From NCBI GenBank assembly GCA_035235625.1, contig CP141146.1:26592501-26656500 (forward strand): a DNA stretch of 64,000 bases, given 5' to 3'. Below the pieces are notes generated by a model that worked only from the letters and a program-made list of their open reading frames with translations, was not told the DNA's origin and did not search any database. Source of the DNA: Saururus chinensis. Taxonomy: Eukaryota; Streptophyta; Magnoliopsida; Piperales; Saururaceae. Position numbers and translations under genes: made by a program. Shown piece after piece: positions 22,427 to 32,200 of the stretch (positions are counted from its first letter, which is position 1; each line of letters opens with the position of its first letter).

Positions 22427-22800
22427 CTTTGCTGCATAAGTTAATAACCTTCTACACCTGATCTGCATTGAAAAGGCTGACTTGTTGCATTTAATTTCTG
22501 AACTTTTGCCTAAGAGTTTACAAGAATGTAACAATATAATTTAAATCATGAAGAAAATAATTACATGAGCCAAAATCTATGAATACATACATATTAGGAT
22601 GGATGATCAGGGGCTGGAGATTCAAATCTGTAAGGAAACATATGGCAGATCATTATTTGAGTAATTTGAGTGTGTCTTTGATTGTTATGCAGTTATTCTA
22701 TTAGACATTCAAGAAAGAAAATATTTCTGTATTCCTTGTTCTTCTTTTGTTTTCATAGTAGTTCCATGATTGTCAACATTTAAAATATGTTCAGTCATTT
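22427..22800 (+). repeat. Isolated copy of the 677-bp satellite monomer (possible seed)
   Basis: This stretch aligns along about 370 bp with the array monomers, from gctgcataagttaataacc through the region around ggatgatcaggggctggag to aaaatatgttcagtcatt. It shares the segment gttaataa with the first array monomer (26445-26457), which the later monomers I compared lack. It is missing a block of about 57 bp that array monomers have between two gttttc repeats, probably a deletion between direct repeats. Weak similarity may extend left to about 22355. It lies 3.4 kb before the array, between two host-gene fragments. Confidence 0.8.
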
Positions 22801-23116
22801 AAACTTTCCGTCAATTTGTTTGGGACTGTCTGGTTGCAAAGTGTCCCTGATGCATCTTTTATCTCTGCTTATGTTGATCTAAATTCTGCTTCCCCAGAAA
22901 TTATTACTTTTCCCCAGAAATTCTGCTTCTTGACGGAATAATAATGTTATATTACTAGTAAATGCCATTCATTGTGACACAACATCTTTGTAGGTTCAGT
23001 CTGGTGGTGAATGAGTGCTTCCATATAATATGCATTGATGCTAATTTCTTGTTTATGTTTCAAGTTTATATTTTGTAATTTTGGTAATTATTCTTAAATA
23101 TATCTGTCGTATGCAG

Positions 23117-23469
23117 AGGCTTAAAAGATATGGAGTTTCTGGGGTGTTATATTATGGATTGCTGAACTCTGCCTACTATCTGACAACATTTTGCAGCTGT
23201 TGAAAGGTTTTAAATCTTAATCATTCAATCCTATCAACCTTTTTTTTGGGCTTAAAACGTTTATGCTTATAAATGTTAATGAACTTCTTATGTATGAATT
23301 TTTAAATCTTAATCATTCAATCCTATCTACCTTTTTTTTGGGCTTAAAACGTTTATGCTTATAAATGTTAATGAACTTCTTATATATGAATTTTTATTTG
23401 CAGGTTTCTCAAGGTAATGGCTTTATTATGGGCTGGAAGTCAGGTTACCAAGGTTCTTAGAGTGGGATG
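23117..23469 (+). pseudogene. Fragment of a plant membrane protein gene with a retained intron
   Basis: Exon-like block 23117-23206 encodes RYGVSGVLYYGLLNSAYYLT, then an AAVER remnant in a shifted frame. Block 23404-23469 encodes RFLKVMALLWAGSQVTKVLR. The intron between them (23207-23403) has GT and AG ends and joins in phase. I recall a conserved, probably plastid-targeted plant membrane protein with closely similar segments (YLTTF...AAVERFLKVMAMVWAGSQVTK); its function is unknown to me. About 20 residues between the YLTTF and AAVER parts are absent, pointing to an internal deletion. The retained intron shows that the piece came from genomic DNA and not from a reverse-transcribed message. 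Confidence 0.55.
23211..23394 (+). repeat. Tandem duplication, 92 bp, inside the retained intron
   Basis: Copies 23211-23302 and 23303-23394 differ at only a few positions and share taaatcttaatcattcaatc and the phrase gggcttaaaacgtttatgc. The duplication lies wholly within the intron of the membrane-protein fragment and is recent relative to the decay of the exons. Confidence 0.9.
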
Positions 23470-23800
23470 GTGAGCTTCAGTAATGTCTTTTCCATATGGA
23501 GTATCCACGTGAGAAGAAAATTTCTCCATTTGCAGTAAAACTGCCGTTGCCAAAATATGAGCCTGACACATCCCATAGCTTTCAAATGGATTTTGGTGTC
23601 CAAATAATATTTTATTTTGTAAGAAACACGTATGAGCTAAGAATTATTTCTCATTGATGACTGCAAATCAGTCCCAAGAATTTTTATTTTTTTTACTAAG
23701 GAATAATGCTTGAAAATTGTGGTGTTCAATAGCAGCCGTTTTTTTTGGACCATAAAAACAAACTATCTCCAATAGGGGATTTTCATTTGTACATAGCTGG
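23470..23800. other. Spacer with a possible further exon remnant
   Basis: After the donor at 23470 there is an acceptor-like tttgcag near 23536, followed by an open stretch reading LPLPKYEPDTSHSFQMDFGV (about 23543-23602). I do not recognise it, and it may be chance. The remainder is AT-rich with homopolymer runs and shows nothing else. Confidence 0.3.
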
Positions 23801-23801
23801 T

Positions 23802-23980
23802 GCCCGAATCCTTGAGTTCGTTAAAAGTTTGGGAGCAGATGAGTTCATCTGCCTTGAAGAGCAGATGAGTTCATCTGCCCGAATCCTTGAGTTCGTTAAA
23901 AGTTTGGGAGCTAAATAAGATAGATGGATCAAGCCTTGAAGAGCCCATCTTGCCAGAAATATGATGTAGTTCTTGAATGA
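23802..23980 (+). pseudogene. Possible quinone oxidoreductase (MDR family) fragment, internally duplicated
   Basis: The phrase ARILEFVKSLGADEF at 23802 resembles the Rossmann-fold segment of medium-chain reductases (ELVKSLGAD). A later phrase, KYDVVLE near 23956-23976, matches the following strand (KYDVVxDA). The first phrase is repeated 75 bp downstream at 23877. The link between the two blocks is disturbed and the fragment is short. The family match is from memory and needs an alignment. Confidence 0.4.
23835..23878. repeat. Two copies of an 18-bp near-palindrome
   Basis: The sequence gcagatgagttcatctgc occurs at 23835-23852 and 23861-23878. Each copy has perfect 8-bp arms (gcagatga / tcatctgc) around a 2-bp centre. 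They mark the junction of the 75-bp duplication in the oxidoreductase-like fragment. Confidence 0.75.
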
Positions 23981-24156
23981 CATTTTCTATCCAAGTAAAT
24001 GTAATTCTTTTCCTCTGTAAATCGAATGACGATTTGTCCTTTTTTGCCCTGAATGATGATTTGTCATTTTTTTTCCCTGAATGACAATCATGTAACTATT
24101 TTAATTTTTATATTTTAATATTAACTATTTTTACATATTTTTAATACATATTTAAT
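23981..24156. repeat. Short degenerate repeats, about 30 bp
   Basis: Three related phrases (cgaatgacgatttgtcc, tgaatgatgatttgtca, tgaatgacaatcatg) separated by T-runs form a short degenerate tandem repeat at about 24020-24095. The rest is AT-rich and featureless. Confidence 0.5.
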
Positions 24157-25135
24157 CACTAGTTCTTATTTTTGAAAATCGTGTAACTATTTTAATTTTA
24201 ATATTTTAATATTAACTTCATGGTTTAATTATGAGATAATATAACCTTATTATGCAATGAATATATTATAATATTTTTAATTTATTATTTTACCCATCAA
24301 TAATTTTTAATTATAAGATAATATAACCTTATTATGTAATAAATATATCTATGTATGTTGTCAAATCGTAGTCTAATGGCTCATGATGGATAGGTGCATT
24401 TCTTTTTTTAAAGTATGACAAATGTGTGAAATTTTTTAAAAATAAAATTTAACGTATTTGGATCATATTAATCTTTTTATTATATATTTTACCAGTCATG
24501 CATGTGGTTTATGAAACAATGTTAATCACTAGTTCTTGTTTCTAAAAATCGTGTAACTATTTTAATTTTAATATTTCAATATTAGCTTCATGATTTAATT
24601 ATAAGATAATATAACCTTAATTATGCAATGAGTATATTACAATATTTTTAATATATTATTTTACCCATCAATAATTTTTAATTATAAGATAATATAACCT
24701 TATTATGTAATGAATATATACACGCATGTTATCAAATCTTAGTCTAATGGCTCATGATGAATCAGTACATTTCTTTTTTTAAAGTATGACGCTCATAATG
24801 AAATTTTTTAAAAATAAAAGTTGATGTATTTGGATCATTTTAATCTTTTTATTATATATTTTACCAGTCATGCATGTGGTTTATGAAACAATGTTAATCA
24901 CTAGTTCTTGTTTCTGACAATCGTGTAACTATTTTAATTTTATATTTCAATATTAAGTTCATGGTTTAATTATAAGATAATATATTATTATTATGCAATG
25001 ACTATATTACAATATGTTTATTTTAATTTATTTTCCCTATTGTTTCAACGATGCATCATATATATTGTGATCTCGCAAATGGTTGAGGATCATTTTAAAT
25101 ATTTTTATTATATATTTTATTAGGCATGCAGGTGG
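24157..25135. repeat. AT-rich tandem triplication, period about 360-380 bp
   Basis: Copies begin with cactagttctt at 24157, 24537 and 24899; the third is shortened. Shared landmarks are gtgtaactattttaa, gataatataacctta, gtctaatggctcatgatg and ccagtcatgcatgtgg. The copies are unrelated to the 677-bp satellite. No reading frame is kept. Confidence 0.8.
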
Positions 25136-25800
25136 TTTACAACTTACCAACTGGAATAGACTAGACTTGGTTTACATTTTGGATTGGGCTGGCAAGGTTC
25201 TTTAGTTTTTGAGGCACATCGGAGTCATAGTGACCTGCCCTGCTAAACTACTAACCTGTTGACCCTAATTAGATTAGTTCCCCTAACATATGGTTGCTTC
25301 TCAAGTGGGTTAAATCGGGTTTTATAGGACTCAACCCGATATGAACTGAAATTTGTAGACCCGACTCTACCCAAAACCAAATGTAAAAAACCCCAGAGCC
25401 GAATTAGGAACAGAGATTCTATCTTTGTTGGGTGGCTTTCAATAATTTAGACCAATTTGACATCATATTGAATTGATTTTATCTAAAAAAAATTATAAAA
25501 ATTTATATAACCAAGGTTAAATATGATTTTATAAGTTAATTAAAAATTTAGGTTAGTTCGAGTTGATTCTTGGGATTTTACAACCCAACCCGAGATAGAA
25601 CCTGACCCGAACCAGCACAGGTCAGTTCCATCTAGATCGGTTTGGGTCTGGGTTTTCAATGCATTCCTATCCTAACATTTAAAATAGTGTATGCATGAAT
25701 CAACTTGGTAAGGTTTTTAAGGTAAGGTTTTTATTTTTACATTAGGCTAACCCGCATAGCCCACGGCTTGAACTGCCCGGCCCCACAACAAATTGTGGGA
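25136..25800. other. Unassigned DNA rich in acccga/cgggtt phrases
   Basis: This part has scattered phrases such as acccgat, acccgac, cccgag and gacccgaacc in both orientations. Such degenerate strings are common in some plant non-autonomous repeats. I see no gene or terminal repeats. Confidence 0.35.
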
Positions 25801-26160
25801 GAGGAATGTAAATGCCCACATTCGCGTGCAGGTTTGGTTTCACTCTCCCGCCAGGCATCCTTCCACCCGAGATACTCGCCATGGATCGTTTGATTTCTCT
25901 ACACAATATGGATCTTCCCAGAATGGTTAAGACGCAGTATCACCTCCAATCCCTATTTATTATTGTAGCGTGGAGTCGATTTGCTCCGTCTGCGAGAAAC
26001 GACCTCCGAAGCGTGGAGTCGCTTTGCTCCCTCTGCGAGAAACGACCTCCGATCTGCGAGAAACCCTCTGTGAGAAACCCTCTGCTTGAAGTCATCCTGT
26101 TCAATTCTCTGCTTCTCTTAGGTATGGGTAGAGTCAATTGCATAATCTGCTCCATTTTTA
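25801..26160 (+). other. GC-rich exon-like segment with 43-bp repeat, next to the array
   Basis: GC content rises sharply against the flanks. A 43-bp unit starting gcgtggagtcg is duplicated at 25968 and 26011, and shorter pieces (ctgcgagaaac, ctgtgagaaac) follow. The segment ends with cttctcttag/gtatggg, which looks like an exon end and intron donor near 26120. It may be a 5' leader exon of an unknown gene whose next intron would hold the satellite array. The open frame across it matches nothing I know, so I do not call it a protein-coding gene. Confidence 0.35.
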
Positions 26161-26240
26161 GCTCACTGTTTGATCAGAATTGATTAATAGTGCTAGACCT
26201 TAATTAAATTATACTTCTTTTTATTGACACATTAGCGACT
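26161..26240. other. Left junction of the satellite array
   Basis: From about 26205 there is a decayed, roughly 70% match to the monomer segment before ataattccattg, with a gap of about 17 bp. Clear monomer sequence begins at 26241. The boundary is thus eroded and not sharp. Confidence 0.5.
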
Positions 26241-29200
26241 ATAATTCCATTGTGGGACCAAACTGCCATGGATATCACAATGCCCTATTGTGCAAATTGA
26301 TGTTTATAACTGAGGTAGCTTGTAAATCTCTATGAACTGCCCTGTCGTTGGACCATATTTATTTCACTTGTTAGCTTTGCAACAACAAATTGGTTCTTAA
26401 TCCTGTTTTTCATTATCTTTATGACGTTCTGAACTTTTTTGCATAAGTTAATAACCTTCTACACCTGATCTGCATTGAAAAGGTTGTCTTGTGGCATTTA
26501 ATTTCAGAACTTTTGCCTAAGAGATTACAAGAATGTAACAATATAATTTAAATCATGAAGAAAAGAATTACATGAGCCAAAATTTATAATACATACACAT
26601 TATGTTGGATGATCAGGGGCTGGAGATGAAAATCTATAAGGAAACATATGGGAGATCATTATTTCAGTAATTTGAGCGTGTCTTTGATTGTTATGCAATT
26701 AATCTATTAGACATTCAAGAAAGAAAATATTTCTCTACACCTTGTTCTTCTTTTTGTTTTCTGAGAAGCTTACCAAGATTAAAAATTCTTCTTTTTGACC
26801 TATATATGAATTAGTTTTCATAGTAATTCCATTATTGTCAACATTTAAAATATGTTCATTCATTTTTCACAACATAAATTATCTTTTTGTCATGACATTA
26901 AACACACTAACTCTTTATTTACTTAATAATTCCATTGTGGGACCAAACTGCCATGGATATCACGATGCCCACTTGTGCAAATTGATGTATATAACTGAGG
27001 TAGCTTGTAAATCTCTATGAACTCCCCTGTCATTGGACCATCTTTATTTCACTTGTCAGCATTGCAACAATAAATTGGTTCATAATCCTTTTGTTCTTTA
27101 TCCTTATGACGTTCTGAACTTTGCTGCATAACCTTCTACACCTAATCAGCATTGAAAAGGCTGTCTTGTGGCATTTAATTTCTGAACTTTTGCCTAAGAG
27201 TTTACAGGAATGTAACAATATAATTTAAATCATGAAGAAAAGAATTACATGAGCCAAAATCTATAATACATACATATTATGAAGGACGATCAGGGGCTGG
27301 AGATGCAAATCTATAAGGAAACATACGGGAGATCATTATTTCAGTAATTTGAGCGTGTCTTTGATTGTTATGCAATTAATATATTAGACATTCAAGAAAG
27401 AAAATATTTCTCTACTCCTTGTTCTTCTTTTTGTTTTCTGAGAAGCTTACCAAGATTAAAAATTCTACTTTTTGACCAATATATGAATTGGTTTTCATAG
27501 TAGTTCCATTATTGTCAACATTTAAAATATGTTCATTTATTTATCACAACATAGATTATCTTTTTGTCATGACATTAAACACACTAACTCTTTATTTACT
27601 CAATAATTCCATTGTGGGACCAAACTGCCACGGATATCACGATGCCCACTTGTGCAAATTGATGTTTATAATTGAAGTAGGTTGTAAATCTCTATGAACT
27701 CCCGTGTCATTGGAACATCTTTATTTCACTTGTCAGCTTTGCAACAACAAATTCGTTCTTAATCCTGTTGTTCATTATCTTTATGACGTTCTGAACTTTG
27801 CTACATAACCTTCTACACCTGATCTGCATTGAAAAGGCTTACTTGTGGCATTTAATTTCTGAACTTTTGCCTAAGAGTTTGCAAGAATGTAACAATATAA
27901 TTTAAATAATGAAGAAAAGAATTACATGGGCCAAAATCTATAATACATACATATTATGATGGATGATGAGGGTCCGGATATGCAAATCTGTAAGGAAACA
28001 TATGGGAGATCATTATTTGAGTAATTTGAGTGTGTATTCGATTGTTATGCAATTATTCTATTAGACATTCAATAAAGAAAATATTTTTCTACTGCTTGTT
28101 CTTCTTTTTGTTTTCTGAGAAGCTTACCAAGATTAAAAATTCTTCTTTTTCACCTATATATGGATTTGTTTTCATAGTAGTTCCATTATTGTCATCATTT
28201 AAAATATGTTCATTTATTTTTCACAACGTAGATTATCTTTCTGTCATGACATTAAACACATTAACTCTTTATTTACTTAATAATTCCATTGTGGGACCAA
28301 ACTTCCATGGATATCACGATGCCCACTTCTGCCAATTTCTTGTTTATAACTGAGGTAGCTTGCAAACCTCTATGAACTCCCCTGTCATTGGACAATCTTT
28401 ATTTCACTTGTCAGCTTTGCAACAAGAAATTGGTTCTTAATCCTTTTGTTCATTATCCTTATGACGTTCTGAACTTTGCTGCATAACCTTCTACACCTAA
28501 TCAGCATTGAAAAGGCTGTCTTGTGGCATTTAATTTCTAAACTTTTGCATAAGAGTTTACAGGAATGTAACAATATAATTTAAATCATGAAGAAAAGAAT
28601 TACATGAGCCAAAATCTATAATACATACATATTATGAAGGACGATCAGGGGCTGGAGATGCAAATCTATAAGGAAACATACGGGAGATCATTATTTCAGT
28701 AATTTGAGCATGTCTTTGATTGTTATGCAATTAATATATTAGACATTCAAGAAAGAAAATATTTCTCTACTCCTTGTTCTTCTTTTTGTATTCTGAGAAG
28801 TTTACCAAGATTAAAAATTCTTCTTTTTGACCAATATATGAATTGGTTTTCTTACTAGTTCCATTATTGTCAACATTTAAAATATGTTCATTTATTTTTC
28901 ACAACATAGATTATCTTTTTGTCATGACATTAAACACACTAACTCTTTATTTACTTAATAATTCCATTGTGGGACCAAACTGCCACGGATATCACGATGC
29001 CCACTTGTGCAAATTGATGTTTATAACTGAGGTAGGTTGTAAATCTCTATGAACTCCCGTGTCGTTGGACCATCTTTATTTCACTTGTCAGCTTTGCAAC
29101 AACAAATTGGTTCTTAATCCTGTTGTTCATTATCTTTATGACGTTCTGAACTTTGCTGCATAATCTTCTACACCTGATCTGCATTGAAAAGGCTGACTTG

Positions 29201-32200
29201 TGGCATTTAATTTCTGAAGTTTTGCCCAATAGTTTACAAGAATGTAACAATATAATTTAAATCATGAAGAAAAGAATTACATGGGCCAAAATCTATAATA
29301 CATACATATTATGATGGATGATGGGGGTCCGGATATGCAAATCTGTAAGGAAACATATGGGAGATCATTATTTGAGTAATTTGAGTGTGTATTCGATTGT
29401 TATGCAATTATTCTATTAAACATTCGATAATGAAAATATTTTTCTACTCCTTGTTCTTCTTTTTGTTTTCTGAGATGCTTACCAAAATTAAAAATTCTTC
29501 TTTTTCACCTTTATATGGATTTGTTTTCATAGTAGTTCCATTATTGTCATCATTTAAAATATGTTCAATTCTTCTTCACAAGATGGATTATCTTTTTGTC
29601 ACGACATTAAACACACTAACTCTTTATTTACTTAATAATTCCATTGCGGGACCAAACTACCATGGATATCACGATGCCCACTTGTGCAAATTGATGTTTA
29701 TAACTGAGGTAGCTTGTAAATCTCTATGAACTCTCCTGTCCTTGGACAATCTTTATTTCACTTGTCAGCTTTGCAACAACAAATTGGTTCTTAATCCTGT
29801 TGTTCGTTATCTTTATGACGTTCTGAACTTTGCTGCATAACCTTCTATACCTGATCTGCATTGAAAAGGCTGACTTGTGTCATTTAATTTGTGAACTTTT
29901 ACTTAAGAGTTTACAAGAATGTAACAATATAATTTAAATCATGAAGAAAAGAATTACATGAGCCAAAATCTATAATAAATACATATTAGGATGGACGATC
30001 AATGTCTGGATAAGCAAATCTATAAGGAAACATATGGGAGATCATTATTTGAGTAATTTGAGTGTGTATTCGATTGTTATGCGATTATTCTCTTAGACAA
30101 TCAATAAAGAAAATATTTCTCTACTCCTTGTTCTTCTTTTTGTTTTCTGAGAAGCTTACCATGATTAAAAATTCTTCTTTTTGACCTATATATGAATTGG
30201 TTTTCATAGTAGGTCCATTATTGTCAACATTTAAAATATGTTCATTTATTTTTCACAACATAGAATATCTTTTTGTCATTACATTAAACACACTAACTCT
30301 TTATTTACTTAATAATTCCATTGTGGAACCAAACTGCCATGGATATCACGATGCCCACTTTTGCAAATTGTTGCTTATAACTGAGGTAGCTTGTCAATCT
30401 CTATGAACTCCCCTGTCATGGGACAATCTTTATTTCACTTGTTAGCTTTGCAACAACGAATTGGTTCTTAATCCTGTTGTTCAATATCTTTATGACGTTC
30501 TGAACTTTGCTGCATAATCTTCTACACCTGATCTGCATTGAAAAGGCTGACTTGTGGCATTAAATTTCTGAACTTTTGCCTAAGAGTTTGAAAGAATGTA
30601 ACAATATAATTTAAATCATGAAGAAAAGAATTACATTGGCCAAAATCTATAATACATACATATTATGATGGATGATGGGGGTCCGGATATGCAAATCTGT
30701 AAGGAAACATATGGGAGATCATTATTTGAGTAATTTGAGTGTGTATTCGATTGTTATGCAATTATTCTATTAAACATTCGATAAAGAAAATATTTTTCTA
30801 CTCCTTGTTCTTCTTTTTGTTTTCAGAGAAGCTTACCAAGATTAAAAATTCTTCTTTTTCACCTATATATGGATTTGTTTTCATAGTAGTTCCATTATTG
30901 TCATCATTTAAAATATGTTCAATTATTTTTCACAACATGGATTATCTTTTTGTCATGACATTAAACACACTAACTCTTTATTTACTTAATAATTCCATTG
31001 CGGGACCAAACTGCCATGGATATCACGATGCCCACTTGTGCAAATTGATGTTTATAACTGAGGTCGCTTGCAAACCTCTATGAACTCCCCTGTCATTGGA
31101 CAATCTTTATTTCACTTGTTAGCTTTGCAACAAGAAATTGGTTCTTAATCCTTTTGTTCATTATCCTTATGACGTTCTGAACTTTGCTGCATAACTTTCT
31201 ACACCTAATCAGCATTGAAAAGGCTGTCTTGTGGCATTTAATTTCTGAACTTTTGCCGAAGAGTTTACAAGAATGTAACAATATAATTTAAATCATGAAG
31301 AAAAGAATTACATGGGCCAAAATCTATAATACATACATATTATCATGGATGATGAGGCTCCGGATAAGCAAATCTGTAAGGAAACATATGGGAGATCATT
31401 ATTTGAGTAATTTGAGTGTGTATTTGATTGTTATGCAATTATTCTATTAGATATTCAATAAAGAAAATATTTTTCTACTCCTCGTTCTTCTTTTTGTTTT
31501 CAAAGAAGCTTACCAAGATTAAAAATTCTTCTTTTTCACCTATATATGGATTTGTTTTCATAGTAGTTCCATTATTGTCATCATTTAAAATATGTTCATT
31601 TATTTTTCACAACATGGATTATCTTTTTGTCATGACATTAAACACACTAACTCTTTATTTACATAATAATTCCATTGTGGGACCAAACTGCCATGGATAT
31701 CACGATGCCCACTTGTGCAAATTGATGTTTATAACTAAGGTAGCTTGCAAACCTCTATGAACTCCCCTGTAATTGGACAATCTTTATTTCACTTGTCAGC
31801 TTTGCAACAAGAAATTGGTTCTTAATCCTTTTATTCATTATCCTTATGACGTTCTGAACTTTGCTGCATAACTTTCTACACCTAATCAGCATTGAAAAGG
31901 CAGTCTTGTGGCATTTAATTTCTGAACTTTTGCCTAAGAGTTTACAGGAATGTAACAATATAATTTAAATCATGAGGAAAAGAATTACATGAGGCAAAAT
32001 CTATAATACATACAGATTATGAAGGACGATCAAGGGCTGGAGATGCAAATCTATAAGGAAATATACGGGAGATCATTATTTCAGTAATTTGAGCGTGTCT
32101 TCGGTTGTTAAGCAATTATTCTATTAGACATTCAATAAAGAAAATATTTGTCTACTCCTTGTTCTTCTTTTTGTTTTCTGAGAAGCTTACCAAGATTAAA

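Noticed and set aside
20959-26240. Right-hand CACTA terminus or TNPA gene
   Set aside because: No gtagtg end with inverted subterminal motifs and no TNPA-like frame could be found by eye. A few cactac strings (for example near 21103) lack subterminal repeats.
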